From Azorinus chamasolen (lineage: Eukaryota; Mollusca; Bivalvia; Cardiida; Solecurtidae), in the NCBI GenBank assembly GCA_963576725.1, contig OY755236.1, positions 65,769,379-65,833,378 on the forward strand: 64,000 nt of DNA, in the 5' to 3' direction. The position numbers and the translations under genes are program-made. Within the stretch, counting starts at the first letter, position 1. The number at the start of each line of letters is the position of its first letter. The notes beneath the pieces are model-generated. The model worked only from the letters and a program-made list of their open reading frames with translations. It was not told where the DNA came from and ran no database searches. This document shows, piece by piece, positions 56,301 through 62,825 of this stretch.

Positions 56301-59300
56301 TGATCTCTCTATGTCTATATGTGTGTCACTGTGATCTCTGTACGTCTATATGTGTGACATTGTGATCTCTGTGTATGTCTATATGTGTGTCACTGTGATC
56401 TCTCTGTATGTCTATATGTGTGTCACTGTGATCTCTCTGTATGTCTATATGTGTGTCACTGTGATCTCTCTGTATGTCTATATGTGTGTCACTTTGAGCT
56501 ATTGGATATAAAGAAATCACACTTGATATGTAAACACATCAAATGAAGCTGAACCTCTAAGTCTTCGCATGTTAAGGTCAACGTTGAAATTTCAAGGTCA
56601 AATCGCATGTTGGGCACAAAGTGTTTTATAAACACACATTGTTTTGAAACGTAAAATACGACATATTTTGCAGACGACAAAATTCTCAGTTTGCTAAAAA
56701 GTTATAATTTATTTATTTTTTTTAAGAAAAAAATAATAAATTGCCCAAATTAGAATCTGGTGCAACTTTGAATATTTCGATCAAGCTATTGAGAAACTAT
56801 TGACATAGAGTCAAACAGCTTCGACCCTAGATGAGACGCCAAGTTAAGACTTCATAAAACCTTTACCTGAGGAATGTTCATGTAAGAAACGACGACTTCA
56901 TCAATATTAAACATTTTATCAGCTCATTTTTATAAAGGTATATATGAGTGCAGGAATGTTTGGTTGTGGCAGAATCGGATATTTATAATTCCATAAGCAA
57001 ACAAAGAAAGCCCTGATCAGACTCCAGTTTTAAAGGTTCCAATCAGTAGAAAGGGATAAAGCCTCTCAATAGACACATTCATCAATCATCTTCACTAAAT
57101 TTTGTGAGAATGAACTTATACTAATTGTACAACTCTAAAGTTCAAAATTCAAAAATGTTTTTGTATTATTTCTTATATAAACATCGAGGCCAAACTATGG
57201 CTTAGAGGTAGAAAACCTGCCATGTACAATCGCTATACACGCAGCCATGTTCAAAGAAGTTAGTTGTATGCTGTAAATATGGAGATCTTGGTATTTATAA
57301 ATCGTGACACCAACGCAGTTATAAGCGGATAATAGAGCATTACATGCGTATGATTTTAATTATCATTCTTATCAAAGTATTATACGAACATTGCCATTTA
57401 TGATAGGTCAATTAATTGTACAATAAAACCCGCTAAACCAGACTTTTAGTTGAGAAGAATTTAGATTTTCTACGCAGGTAGATGCCTAAAGCAAAGTGAA
57501 AATCTGGGAGCTTTTTGCGTGATATTCACCCTGCACTAATCTGCCACCTGTCTTAAAACATGCAATGAAACTAATTTGAACGCCCGGTTTACATGCATTT
57601 TACTGTATCTCATCAAAACTCACCCGTACTTCATTTTCAGTGTTGTTATATTTTCTGGTTCTTCGGGATCATTAGTTTTGATGTTATTAGTTTTGAAAGT
57701 TGAATACTGCTTAAGCCGGTGCTAGGGGCGTGAGTAGTGTTGCACTTTTAATTACTACTCGTGAACAGACTCAATAAAACCGAGTCAGCAATTTTCTCTT
57801 TTTGCGCTGCTATTTTTGCTTTCGAAGGATCTCCGACTTTCAGGATATTCCTACCGATAATACCTACCTACCACTAGTTAACCCGGTACTCCGTGAATAT
57901 CCATGCTAGAAATCATGAACATTAATTGGGCGAGTTTTTTATTATGGCACAGGAACACATGCCAAGGCAGAAACTGCAGAACCATCAATATTATTCGTAA
58001 TCAAAGTAAACAGAACATGATATGGGTCTACTCTGCTAGCAAAGGGGTTTAATGCGTATCTATGGAATAAAAGTATAGTCCTTATCGAGCTAAACCTCAC
58101 CATTTTACCATGGTCGTGTGCAAGAATATATGCGAGTACTTCGTTGGTGTTGCCGAGGGCTTTGGTGTGCCATTACCTACTAATTTCCTGTCTGAATTCT
58201 GTTCTAACTTCAGATCCAGGTGAGATGCCGAGTAACTCGGTGCCTGATCAGACTTCAGTTCACAAGCTTGTTTGAATGAGAAGTGGTCAAAAGTTGTACA
58301 GGTCTAACTTTGAGCAGGCAGTATTGTTTCACAACTGTGAAAAGGGTTAATCTCCGAAATATGCTCGGTGTAGTTTCTGTTTAGTATTATTGGCCATCCA
58401 AGCGTGAAAACTAAACGATGCACCCACTAAGCTCATCGTGAATGCGATATGTTATGTAATGGGTTTTACATGGAATACTCATGTGTGCCACGTACGTATT
58501 AGTGGAACTAGATTTTGTATAATACATGTAGTATAAACCGTACTAGGAGAGTAAAGGCACGAACTACTTTTCGTCTTTTGAATGACAATCATTGCAAACT
58601 CTGGTCATAGTGATCACTCTAATCAGGGCTGACACCGTTTATATACTCCACATTCCACTCGATTCCTACATTCATAGAATTAACCCTTACAACGCTGAAT
58701 TTTCAAATGGACTTCTAGGGAATTTTCTAAAGAAATGAGTACCATGACAAACAGTGCAGACCAATCGCCAAATATTCCCATAATGCCATTATAAAAAATC
58801 AATAAACTAATATTCATAATGGCATCATTTCTTACATACATAAATATCTATCTGGTAAAGGGTTAATCTGCACTAAATGGCCTAGAATAATTTACATGTA
58901 TCACATTGTCTGCCTGTATATCCTGCAGTAACCTGCACGTGTAGTCGTTACCGTGTTGTGAACAGGAACCGTGTTTACAGGGGTGGCTATAGCAAGCGTT
59001 GACTAGAAAACAAACATCTAAACAACTACAAATTGTCCAAATATCTAAACAACTACACATTGTCCAAATATCTAAACAACTACATATTGTCCTTAACCCT
59101 TTCCCTATTCTATATATTCCAAGTTTCAATACCTACTAAATATTAATGGACAACAAAATACATGTAGTTATAATAAAATATGGAATGTGAAACATTATAT
59201 AGCCATATTAGGAACTAAAGAAACAGATCTATCAAATGCCATTAGCGAACAGAGCAGAACCTGATCAGACGGCTCCTATAGGAGCCGTCTGATCTGGGTG

Positions 59301-62135
59301 TTCTCTGTTTGCATGTGCGTGAAGACACGTGTACATGTATATGAAGGAAAGGGTTAAACCTGTATTATTTCGAAACATGTTCTAGAACTTGCGCCTATGT
59401 GTTTATTCAAAGCTGTATTGATGAAACAATGAGGAAAACTATGAGGAACGAAACTTCAAAACTCAATTAAGAGCAATATGTAAAATTTCGAAATAAGAAC
59501 CAAGAGGAGGAATTAAATGAAAATTAAGCATTGGTCTTTAACACATCTAGATGGCAGTTTAATGCAGGGTGAAAGTCATACAGAAAGCTCCCAGAGGAGC
59601 CTTCTGTATAACTTTCACCCTGCATTAAGCAGTCACCTGCCTACACAGACATACATTATTCATTACTATTTTTACTGAATTTTGTCATTGTAAAATATAG
59701 AAATCGTTTTGCAGGACAGCGGTGACACAGATGGCAGGATGATCAACATACTTAACCATATACCTTATAGAGATACATTTTGACGCCTTTGCTAGCAGAT
59801 CAACAGCTCCTATAGGATTCTTCAGATCAGAATCTGCTCTTATTGCTTGTGGATTTATATAACATAGCATAACAACACATATAGTTGATTTGTCACTAAG
59901 TTACATATAGCACATACGTCATAATTATATAGCCAATTATGTATCTTTACAAAAATGCAGTCATTAAATACTCATGACGTGATACAATCTGGCATAATAA
60001 AGCGATAATATCAGTTAATTAATATACTTGTATCACACATGTTGCCAGAATACCCCGGGTTGCACGTGCACGAATAGTTACTACCGTGTGGTGAACACGA
60101 GTCATGGACACACATGTTGTTATAGCAGGAACATAATCGACCGAGGATTACATAAAATAATATTTCTTAGCTTATTTGTTATTAAGCCTATAGGCAGAAC
60201 GTATAATTTAAAAAACAAACAAAAAAGCCAAAAAACGGAATGTGTGGTACACCGTAATAATAGTACGAACAGTTCTGGCAAGTTGTCCCCGAATAGCCAG
60301 AGGGACAATGACATCTAAAGGAGGCTCCACTGGTAGAACATGAGCCACCGTGCATGCATGGTGTTGAGTGACAATGGTCCACTAAACAAACAGAACACAA
60401 CCTATAATGAATCGTGCTAGCAGGGAAGTTATATAACCTATAGGAACTCTGTCAACGCTTTTCCTACACATCATTCGCATTTGCAAACAGCTTGACAAAT
60501 GTATGTCATGTTAATTCATATGAACAAATTGAAAACAAATTAAACAGAGTTTCAATTAAAGTCAGGGATGTTACAGGCTTTAAGATGATACATGCAACTT
60601 AATCCAGTCTACATTCAGCGATGAGGACATTCTACCACTGATCTTACATAGTTGGTGTTATATACTTTATCAGAGGATCACTTTTGTTTTTTAACCTAGA
60701 GGTAGATCTGGCAGGTCAAAGTCATGGTTTGAATTGTGACCTTACATGTTGCAAAAACACACAGCATTATTCGGGCAAAGTATTTCACAAAACACAGAAG
60801 TGTTGCAAGTCAGTCACGGACTATGGCACCAAAAATAAAACTTTAACCTTTTACCTGATCAATATTCATGTAAGGCACATGTGCAAGACTTTAACATGAC
60901 ACAAAGTGTAGTAACCAGATGTATAATATTTATAAGCAAACAGAACATACCCTGATCAGACGGCTCCTACAGGAGTCTTCCGATCTGGGCTTACACTGAA
61001 AGGGGTTAAAATATCATATATGAGGTAACAGGTCAACACGTTATCTTGTAAATGACAGACAACACTCAAAATTGAATATCAAAATAGACCTACATTTATC
61101 ACATTGCTCTCCAGAGTATCCGTGCTCACAGCTGCACGTGTAATTGTTTCCGTGGTGAGAACACGAGCCGTGGTTACATGGGTTGCTATAGCAAGCATTA
61201 ACTGTAATATAAAGGTAATAATTACAATTGTGTAAACGTTTTTAACTCTTTACCTCATAAAGAAGCCTTTTAAAGCCTTTGCAAACAGTGTAGACTCTGA
61301 TCAGACAGCCTCTGCAGTAGTCATCTGATCGGGGTCTGCTCTGTTCGCTTATGAAACGATAAATACAAATTTGGTAAAACCTTATACACAAGACGGGATC
61401 CGAAGAATATACATACAGTCTACAATTCTTAAGGTAAATTGATTTACATGTATAGTAGAACCCCTCTAATGTGACCAGATAATGAATAAACATGGATGTC
61501 TTTATCAGAAGGTGGTTGCTTAACGCAGGACAAAAGTAATGCAGAAATCTCCACTACATTAAGCTACCACCTGCATCTAGCACCCATAATTATACATGTA
61601 CCTATTTTAGTTGGTTGCATTAGCGGGGTTTTACTGTATTTGAAAACCTACTACATGTACCATAATTACCAACATAAGCGACCGAGGATTAGACAAACTA
61701 TTTCTTAGCTTATATTGATGTGCTCAAACAGATAGGAAAACTAACCACCTTGTGTGACTTTTGTTTGAATGGAGAGAAGTAAAAAAGCCAATGAAAATGC
61801 TCTTAAGAAGCACTTTTAACATTTGATTGGTGCAATGGGTCGGTTGAAACTCCAAATGTCAACATAAACAAAAACAACACGATAAAACATCCAAACCGTA
61901 TTCTAAATGCTTTGTCGATTGAAATGCTATATAAAGGAAAGGTTACTAAACTTGTAATTAAGTCTTTAGGCAGAAAGTATTATCTAAAAAAACGAAATGT
62001 ACGCCGTAATAATAAAATACGAACAGTTCTGGCAAGTTGTCCCCGAATAGCCAGAGGGACAATGACATCTAAAGGAGGCTCCACTGGTAGAACAGGAGCC
62101 ACCGTACATGCATGGTGTTGAGTGACAAGGGTCCA
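38502..62135 (-). CDS. Multi-EGF secreted or membrane protein, 3' part, probably ending in a ShKT domain
   Basis: Thirteen EGF-like exons lie on the minus strand: 62135-62025, 61201-61094, 60381-60271, 60135-60028 (acceptor lost), 59002-58896 (frameshifted), 55550-55443, 52840-52733, 51636-51529, 50097-49990, 49605-49498, 48524-48417, 43274-43167, 40963-40847. A ShKT-type terminal exon is at 38638-38502. All EGF exons are phase 1-1, so any can be skipped or duplicated without a frame change, and most are exactly 108 nt. Each module has six cysteines and a GY-G motif, as in SNPCKHG...CACNAGYTG, and lacks the acidic residue of calcium-binding EGF modules. These are extracellular folds, but ligand and function are unknown. 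No signal peptide or membrane segment is visible; the 5' end lies beyond 64000. That all exons belong to one transcript is inferred from strand, phase and order. Confidence 0.7.
38690..39280. mobile_element. Two TTAA-type MITE family A fragments
   Basis: At 38697-38935: GCAAACATGGTTGATCCAG, GATCAGAATCTGCTCCGG. At 39155-39275: GAACAGACCCTCCCTGACC, GGCTCCTACATGGGCC. Both have worn ends. Confidence 0.45.
39315..39637. repeat. About 80-bp tandem repeat
   Basis: Five imperfect units with TGGAATCAACTAATTTCAAA, TGTATGTACTCATTCAGTT and ACATAGTCTTAAAA. The last unit is interrupted by the MITE at 39638-39834 and resumes after it with CTCGTTCAGTTTACTCCAC. Confidence 0.75.
39638..39834. mobile_element. 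TA-type MITE inserted in a tandem repeat
   Basis: TACAGTAAAACCTCTATATA to GAGAGGTTTTACTGTA. Comparison with the uninterrupted repeat units shows that exactly one TA was the target and was duplicated. Confidence 0.88.
40002..40342. mobile_element. 341-bp foldback element with an 8-bp target duplication
   Basis: CAAAGGTGCCCGGCGCATGC at the left mirrors GCATGCGTCGGGCACCTTTG at the right, each followed inwards by a C- or G-run and an A- or T-run. GTGTCAAT occurs immediately outside each end (39994-40001 and 40343-40350). The centre is a second palindrome around 40097-40168 (CGACCCGGAAAAAAT). An 8-bp duplication fits the hAT superfamily. Confidence 0.82.
40351..40508. mobile_element. TTAA-type MITE family A, left part lost
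   Basis: GCAGAAACTGCAGAATCAG, AGACCCATATCAGATGG, and the end GAGAGAAAGGGTTAA. Confidence 0.55.
40847..40963 (-). CDS. EGF-like exon (most 3' one seen)
   Basis: The exon runs from a TATTACAG acceptor to a GTAAGT donor, 117 nt, phase 1-1. It encodes [16 protein letters not shown], then [15 protein letters not shown], with all six EGF cysteines. It is 9 nt longer than the 108-nt exons and lacks the usual CDTC end, so it is divergent from the tandem cluster to the right. Confidence 0.75.
41343..41395. repeat. ACT microsatellite
   Basis: About 17 perfect ACT triplets within a wider ACC/ACT-rich stretch (41150-41420). Confidence 0.9.
41704..41742. repeat. C-run/G-run inverted motif
   Basis: TATGCCCCCCATCTGATC followed by a run of G. 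The same motif ends the array at 8339-8378. Confidence 0.55.
42009..42880. mobile_element. Two consecutive foldback units rich in AAATGC words
   Basis: ATGGAACGCCATTCTGCCAT occurs at 42011 and about 42449, and inverted at about 42858-42877. Between these, the two halves of each unit mirror each other (GGAATGTTCCAAATGATGG facing CCATCATTTGGAACATTCCC; GTTTGCACTACTA facing TAGTAGTGCAAAC). Words like AAATGC, GCAAATGC and TTAGCA recur throughout. No transposase ORF is present. Confidence 0.75.
43167..43274 (-). CDS. EGF-like exon
   Basis: A 108-nt phase 1-1 exon between a TTTTCAG acceptor and a GTAAGT donor. The product [18 protein letters not shown], then [16 protein letters not shown], has six cysteines. 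It is separated from the next EGF exon to the right by about 5 kb holding the DIRS-like remnant and the intact Tc1 element. Confidence 0.78.
43463..43740. repeat. Dispersed repeat, copy 1
   Basis: CCCGTACTTCATTCTCAGTG, TAAGCCGGTGCTAG, GAGTAGTGTTGCACTTTTAA and TTTGCTTTCGAAGGATCTCC are shared with 57624-57850. This copy carries about 43 extra bp (AGTACAAATATGAGTCATGC and on) after CAATAAA. Confidence 0.7.
44250..46480 (+). pseudogene. Decayed DIRS-like retrotransposon
   Basis: Reading fragments in plus-strand order gives a Gag-like piece ([20 protein letters not shown] then GFLWDQL) and an RNase H piece ([31 protein letters not shown]), followed in another frame by [18 protein letters not shown]. 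The last parts match the C-terminal half of DIRS-type RT/RNase H proteins. The central reverse transcriptase is missing, frames are broken many times, and no tyrosine recombinase was recognised. It lies antisense in the EGF gene intron. Confidence 0.55.
46616..47988 (+). mobile_element. Complete Tc1/mariner (Tc1-type) transposon
   Basis: The ends CAGTCAGGTGCAAAAAGTAT and ATACTTTTTGCACCTGACTG are exact inverted repeats over at least 28 bp and extend to about 46 bp with few differences (both include CCATCTTGGATT). TA flanks both sides (46614-46615, 47989-47990). Length is 1373 bp with one intact transposase ORF. It lies in an EGF gene intron, on the opposite strand to the gene. Confidence 0.95.
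46825..47856 (+). CDS. Tc1-type DD34E transposase, intact, 343 residues
   Basis: The enzyme cuts and re-inserts its element at TA sites. The N-terminus has two helix-turn-helix DNA-binding units: one around residues 9-45 ([21 protein letters not shown]) and one around residues 67-115, joined by a GRPR-like SGRPK motif. The catalytic core shows the first Asp in [10 protein letters not shown], the second in [11 protein letters not shown] and the Glu in [11 protein letters not shown], with 34 residues between the second Asp and the Glu, so it is DD34E. Length is normal for the family, the frame is unbroken and the start ATG fits MGRKGQEIS. The matching terminal repeats suggest recent, possibly continuing, activity. 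Confidence 0.95.
   Translation: MGRKGQEISLEVRKLAVDLHCSGHKISDISRLLCVPYMTISNIIKKSLASGSVENKPRSGRPKIVSDRDYRSLERLVKINRRDSLSDITSKFNSKRDKQVSKRTVQFHLNKHGIHRRVLRKRVVVSDVNRKKRLSWCLEKRRWHVTGQWDKVIFSDECQVEIGNNNRVYVWRKHGEGYRPDLIPSKQNRKFKVMIWGCIYWHAVGTLANVTGNINSEKYREILEQNIWPVIARHFPDNQYLFQDDNAPVHRSRVLQVYRATNDLKSMSWPAQSPDLNVIENIWLYIKRKLSYRHHVINSNEDLFTEIQKIWMDIPTAYVQSLYLSIPRRIMSVIRLKGHLTKY
48285..48410. repeat. Dispersed repeat, inverted copy beside an EGF exon
   Basis: AATTTACGCATCTGATCTGG and TGACCACTC are the reverse complement of the repeat at 17947-18058. It ends immediately next to the donor of the EGF exon at 48417-48524. Confidence 0.55.
48417..48524 (-). CDS. EGF-like exon
   Basis: This 108-nt phase 1-1 exon has an AATTTAG acceptor and a GTAAGC donor. 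It encodes [17 protein letters not shown], then [16 protein letters not shown], with six cysteines. No long ORF covers it because it is short and spliced; it was found by reading the minus strand for the CKHG signature. Confidence 0.75.
   Translation of the reverse strand, partial: TITATTTHVNTVSVHDMEVATCVSVRRDILVHSVT
48862..49230. other. Intron with short repeat pieces
   Basis: AAAAGTACATGTATGAGTCAT then GCAGGAAACACC resembles 43611-43650 and 45272-45305. A G-run is at 49052-49069. No exon was seen. Confidence 0.4.
49498..49605 (-). CDS. EGF-like exon, tandem duplicate A
   Basis: A 108-nt phase 1-1 exon, acceptor GATTACAG, donor GTAAGA. The product is [17 protein letters not shown], then [16 protein letters not shown]. 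It is nearly identical to the exon at 49990-50097, and the surrounding intron is duplicated too. Confidence 0.8.
49990..50097 (-). CDS. EGF-like exon, tandem duplicate B
   Basis: A 108-nt phase 1-1 exon, acceptor AATTACAG, donor GTAAGA. The product is [17 protein letters not shown], then [16 protein letters not shown]. It differs from 49498-49605 at only a few residues, so the pair arose by a recent unequal exchange. Confidence 0.8.
50133..50398 (-). mobile_element. tRNA-derived SINE
   Basis: On the minus strand the head reads GCGGTGGTCAGGTGGTAACG, resembling an RNA polymerase III A box, then CCAGGTTTCAAATCCCGGTC, a B-box-like sequence about 45 nt later. A body of about 200 bp follows. Its absence from the sister unit at 49605-49690 shows that it inserted after the exon duplication. 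Confidence 0.65.
50490..50650. mobile_element. TTAA-type MITE family A, left end worn
   Basis: GGTAGAAACTGCAGAATCAG, CAGCCCCTGATCAGACAGC, and the end GGGGAAAGAGTTAA. Confidence 0.55.
50650..51520. other. Intron, nothing recognised
   Basis: No additional EGF exon, array or transposon end was seen between the family A fragment and the EGF exon at 51529. Confidence 0.4.
51529..51636 (-). CDS. EGF-like exon
   Basis: A 108-nt phase 1-1 exon, acceptor TTCCAG, donor GTAAGT. It encodes [17 protein letters not shown], then [16 protein letters not shown], with the full cysteine set. Confidence 0.78.
52163..52369. mobile_element. TA-type MITE with 25-bp inverted ends
   Basis: TACAATAAAATCTCGATTAT and ATAATCGAGATTTTACTGTA (a TTCGAA-type subfamily). 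The inside is an almost perfect palindrome centred on AAGCTCCTCTAGGAGCTT, with GACAGGTGGCAGCTTAATG facing CATTAAGCAGCCACCTGTC. Confidence 0.85.
52446..52727. repeat. Dispersed repeat, then a TA-type MITE touching an EGF splice donor
   Basis: 52446-52505 (AGGTCCAAATAAGATGCG) is the repeat of 17947-18058. About 52545-52727 is a TA-type MITE with a worn left end and a right end AGAGAGGTTTTACTGTA whose last base is the first base of the minus-strand donor motif ACTTAC at 52727-52732. Confidence 0.65.
52733..52840 (-). CDS. EGF-like exon with a MITE abutting its donor
   Basis: A 108-nt phase 1-1 exon, acceptor TTTTCAG, donor GTAAGT. It encodes [17 protein letters not shown], then [16 protein letters not shown]. 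The terminal repeat of a TA-type MITE (AGTAAAACCTCTCTA read on the minus strand) overlaps the end of the donor hexamer, so the last bases of the splice site come from or touch the transposon end. Confidence 0.78.
52860..52992. mobile_element. TTAA-type MITE family A fragment
   Basis: CATAAGCAAACAGAGGAGAT, TGTGTCTACCCTATTAGC and GGGAAAGGGTTA; it lies 20 bp from the acceptor side of the EGF exon at 52733-52840. Confidence 0.55.
53000..53490. other. Intron, nothing recognised
   Basis: No exon, array or clear transposon end seen. Confidence 0.35.
53495..53682. mobile_element. TTAA-type MITE, family C
   Basis: CTATTCCAAAATTCAAACAG, the shared core GCAAACAGTGGAGACTCTG, and the end GCACAGTAAGGGTTAA. 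Confidence 0.6.
53858..54072. mobile_element. TTAA-type MITE, family D, complete
   Basis: TTAACCCTTTCGCTGCC to GGCAGCGAAAGGGTTAA, a 17-bp inverted repeat. The flanks are unrelated to A, B and C, yet the core is again AACAGTTTGTATCCTGATG facing CATCTGGATCCAAACTGTT. Confidence 0.85.
54250..54806. mobile_element. TA-type MITE with a second MITE (54339-54695) nested inside
   Basis: The outer ends are TACAGTAAACCCTCTCTAAA and GGGGTTTTACTTTACA. The inner element begins TACAGTGTTCCCTCTCTACA and ends CCGTTGTAGGGAGGGAGCA. Inside that lies a third palindrome (54503-54577: AACCCTATGTTGTGACCACT facing AGTGGTCACAAAATAGGGTT). Confidence 0.65.
55217..55429. mobile_element. TTAA-type MITE, family A, beside an EGF exon
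   Basis: TTAAGCTTTTCAAAGCC to GGAGTAAATGTTTAA, with AGAGTAGACCCGATCAGC and GGGCTGCTCTATTTGC. It ends 7 nt before the minus-strand donor hexamer at 55437-55442. Confidence 0.65.
55443..55550 (-). CDS. EGF-like exon with a MITE 7 nt from its donor
   Basis: A 108-nt phase 1-1 exon, acceptor ATTTCTAG, donor GTAAGC. It encodes [17 protein letters not shown], then [21 protein letters not shown]-type MITE ends at 55429, just past the donor at 55437-55442. Confidence 0.78.
55717..55948. mobile_element. TTAA-type MITE, family A, right end worn
   Basis: TTAAACCTTTCCCTGTTC at the left, the stem GATCAGACGGGGCCATCTGATC in the core, and GAAGGAAAAGGTCAA at the right. Confidence 0.65.
55960..56081. mobile_element. 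Right half of a TA-type MITE
   Basis: CCTAATGCAGGACAAAA, CATCAAGCAACTGACAGGC and GGGGTTACTGTA. Confidence 0.5.
56195..56495. repeat. 33-bp tandem repeat, about nine units
   Basis: The unit contains TGTATGTCTATATGTGTGTC and ACTGTGATCTCTC. Because 33 is a multiple of three, the minus strand reads as a repeating [11 protein letters not shown] peptide; there is no splice or other coding evidence. Confidence 0.85.
56500..57418. other. Intron, little recognised
   Basis: AT-rich. One weak family A trace at about 56985-57060 (AAGCAAACAAAGAAAGCCC). No exon seen. Confidence 0.35.
57419..57607. mobile_element. TA-type MITE
   Basis: TACAATAAAACCCGCTAAAC to ACATGCATTTTACTGTA, with AGTTGAGAAGAATTTAGATT after the left end. 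It is the best local template for the MITE split by the LINE. Confidence 0.7.
57624..57850. repeat. Dispersed repeat, copy 2
   Basis: Matches 43463-43740 along its length without the 43-bp insertion. It ends CTCCGACTTTCAGGATATTC. Confidence 0.7.
58680..58866. mobile_element. Chimeric TTAA-type MITE, left half C, right half A
   Basis: The left, TTAACCCTTACAACGCTGAA, is family C. After the shared core (ACAAACAGTGCAGACC) the text turns to family A (CCATAATGCCATTATAAAA, ATTCATAATGG) and ends GGTAAAGGGTTAA. TTAA is at both ends. Confidence 0.65.
58896..59002 (-). pseudogene. Frameshifted EGF-like exon
   Basis: Acceptor (TTTTCTAG) and donor (GTAAAT) are in the usual places, but the exon is 107 nt, one base short of its 108-nt relatives. 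The first part, [17 protein letters not shown] then YTC, is normal. After TGCAGG the expected six bases of the C-x-C segment are only five, so the frame shifts and the last cysteines are lost. Reading the other frame recovers [10 protein letters not shown]. It could be a true decayed exon, one that is skipped, or a one-base error in the assembly. Confidence 0.7.
59093..59357. mobile_element. TTAA-type MITE, family A, complete
   Basis: TTAACCCTTTCCCTATTC to GAAGGAAAGGGTTAA, 265 bp, with a complete core centred on GACGGCTCCTATAGGAGCCGTC. Confidence 0.85.
59541..59655. mobile_element. TA-type MITE core without its ends
   Basis: GGCAGTTTAATGCAGGGTGA facing CACCCTGCATTAAGCAGTC, centred on AAAGCTCCCAGAGGAGCCTT. 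Confidence 0.6.
60028..60135 (-). pseudogene. Decayed EGF-like exon, acceptor AG missing
   Basis: The body [15 protein letters not shown] then [14 protein letters not shown] is EGF-like, and counting 108 nt back from a GTATAT donor puts the expected acceptor at 60136-60137, where the minus strand reads AT instead of AG. No other AG lies close upstream. An extra cysteine (TGTTCCTGC) also appears at the start. The exon is probably dead or skipped. Confidence 0.55.
60271..60381 (-). CDS. EGF-like exon, segmental duplicate 1, weak donor
   Basis: A 111-nt phase 1-1 exon, acceptor TTGTTTAG. It encodes [18 protein letters not shown], then [16 protein letters not shown]. The donor reads GTTCGT, far from the GTAAGT used by neighbours, so splicing may be weak. 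A near copy with the same donor lies at 62025-62135. Confidence 0.65.
60843..61009. mobile_element. TTAA-type MITE, family A, short
   Basis: TTAACCTTTTACCTGATC to GAAAGGGGTTAA, with ACATACCCTGATCAGACGG in the core. Confidence 0.65.
61094..61201 (-). CDS. EGF-like exon
   Basis: A 108-nt phase 1-1 exon, acceptor TATTACAG, donor GTAGGT. It encodes [17 protein letters not shown], then [16 protein letters not shown] with all six cysteines. Confidence 0.77.
61242..61638. mobile_element. TTAA-type family A half, then a TA-type MITE (61451-61638)
   Basis: TTAACTCTTTACCTCATA with GCAAACAGTGTAGACTCTG and GGGTCTGCTCTGTTCGC is the left part of family A. Then TATAGTAGAACCCCTCTAAT to CGGGGTTTTACTGTA is a TA-type MITE. 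Confidence 0.6.
62025..62135 (-). CDS. EGF-like exon, segmental duplicate 2, weak donor
   Basis: A 111-nt phase 1-1 exon, acceptor TTGTTTAG, donor GTTCGT. The product [18 protein letters not shown] then [16 protein letters not shown] differs from the copy at 60271-60381 in very few residues. It is the most 5' EGF exon seen in the window. Confidence 0.65.
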
Positions 62136-62361
62136 CTAAACAAATAGAACAAAACCTAGAATGAATCATCTTTATAGAGAAGTTACATAACCTACAGGAA
62201 CTCTGGTAACGCTTTTACTACACCTTACTCGTATTTGCAAACAGTTTGATGACCCAACATGAGATGTCGAGTAATTCGGTGTCGCATACGAATCCAATGG
62301 AAAGATGTTACTTCTGGGTATTTAAGGAAGGCGGTCTTAATGTAAAATCTTTCGATTTGCG

Positions 62362-62613
62362 TTAACCCTTTCCCTCATATAAACGTGCTTTCACGCATTT
62401 GCAAACAGAGCAGACCCATATCAGACGGCTCCTATAGGAGCTGTCTGATTATGGTCTGCTATGTTTGCTAATTGAATTTGAAAGATCTATTTATTTACTT
62501 TTTAAAATGGCTACAATATTCTCCGCCTTCCATATTTAATTATTACTATTTTGTCCATTAATATGCAGTAGGTATTGAAATTTGGAATAAACATAGAACA
62601 GGGAAAGGGTTAA
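62362..62613. mobile_element. TTAA-type MITE, family A, complete
   Basis: TTAACCCTTTCCCTCATA to GGGAAAGGGTTAA, 252 bp, core GACGGCTCCTATAGGAGCTGTC. A further 24-bp sequence (TGTAAAATCTTTCGATTTGC) is directly repeated on both sides, each bounded by TTAA. Confidence 0.85.
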
Positions 62614-62825
62614 TGTAAAATTTTCGATTTGCATTAAGCAACCACCTGCTTTTGAAATAGCCCATGTTTATTGATTAAGTAACGACATTAGAAGTTTCAA
62701 GTTTCTATTGTAGGGATTCAGTTTTTCAGACCAACCGAATAACCAATCGATAAATGTATGTCATGATAATTTATATGAACAAATTGACAACAAAATACAC
62801 AAAGTGTCAATTAACATTTTATACA

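Larger units (their letters stand above)
60131..62825. repeat. Segmental duplication carrying an EGF exon
   Basis: 60131-60565 corresponds to 61677-62825, with insertions in the second copy. Shared text includes CGACCGAGGATTA, ATTTCTTAGCTTAT, the EGF exon, CAGGAACTCT-type intron sequence, and TAAATGTATGTCATG then TATATGAACAAATTGA. The second copy contains the MITE at 62362-62613. Confidence 0.75.

Noticed and set aside
56195..56495. CRISPR-like regular repeats
   Set aside because: Units are contiguous with no unique spacers, in animal nuclear DNA; the same holds for the 80-bp and 150-bp arrays.
56326..56520. Repeating [11 protein letters not shown] peptide
   Set aside because: Product of a 33-bp tandem repeat whose length is a multiple of three; no other coding sign.
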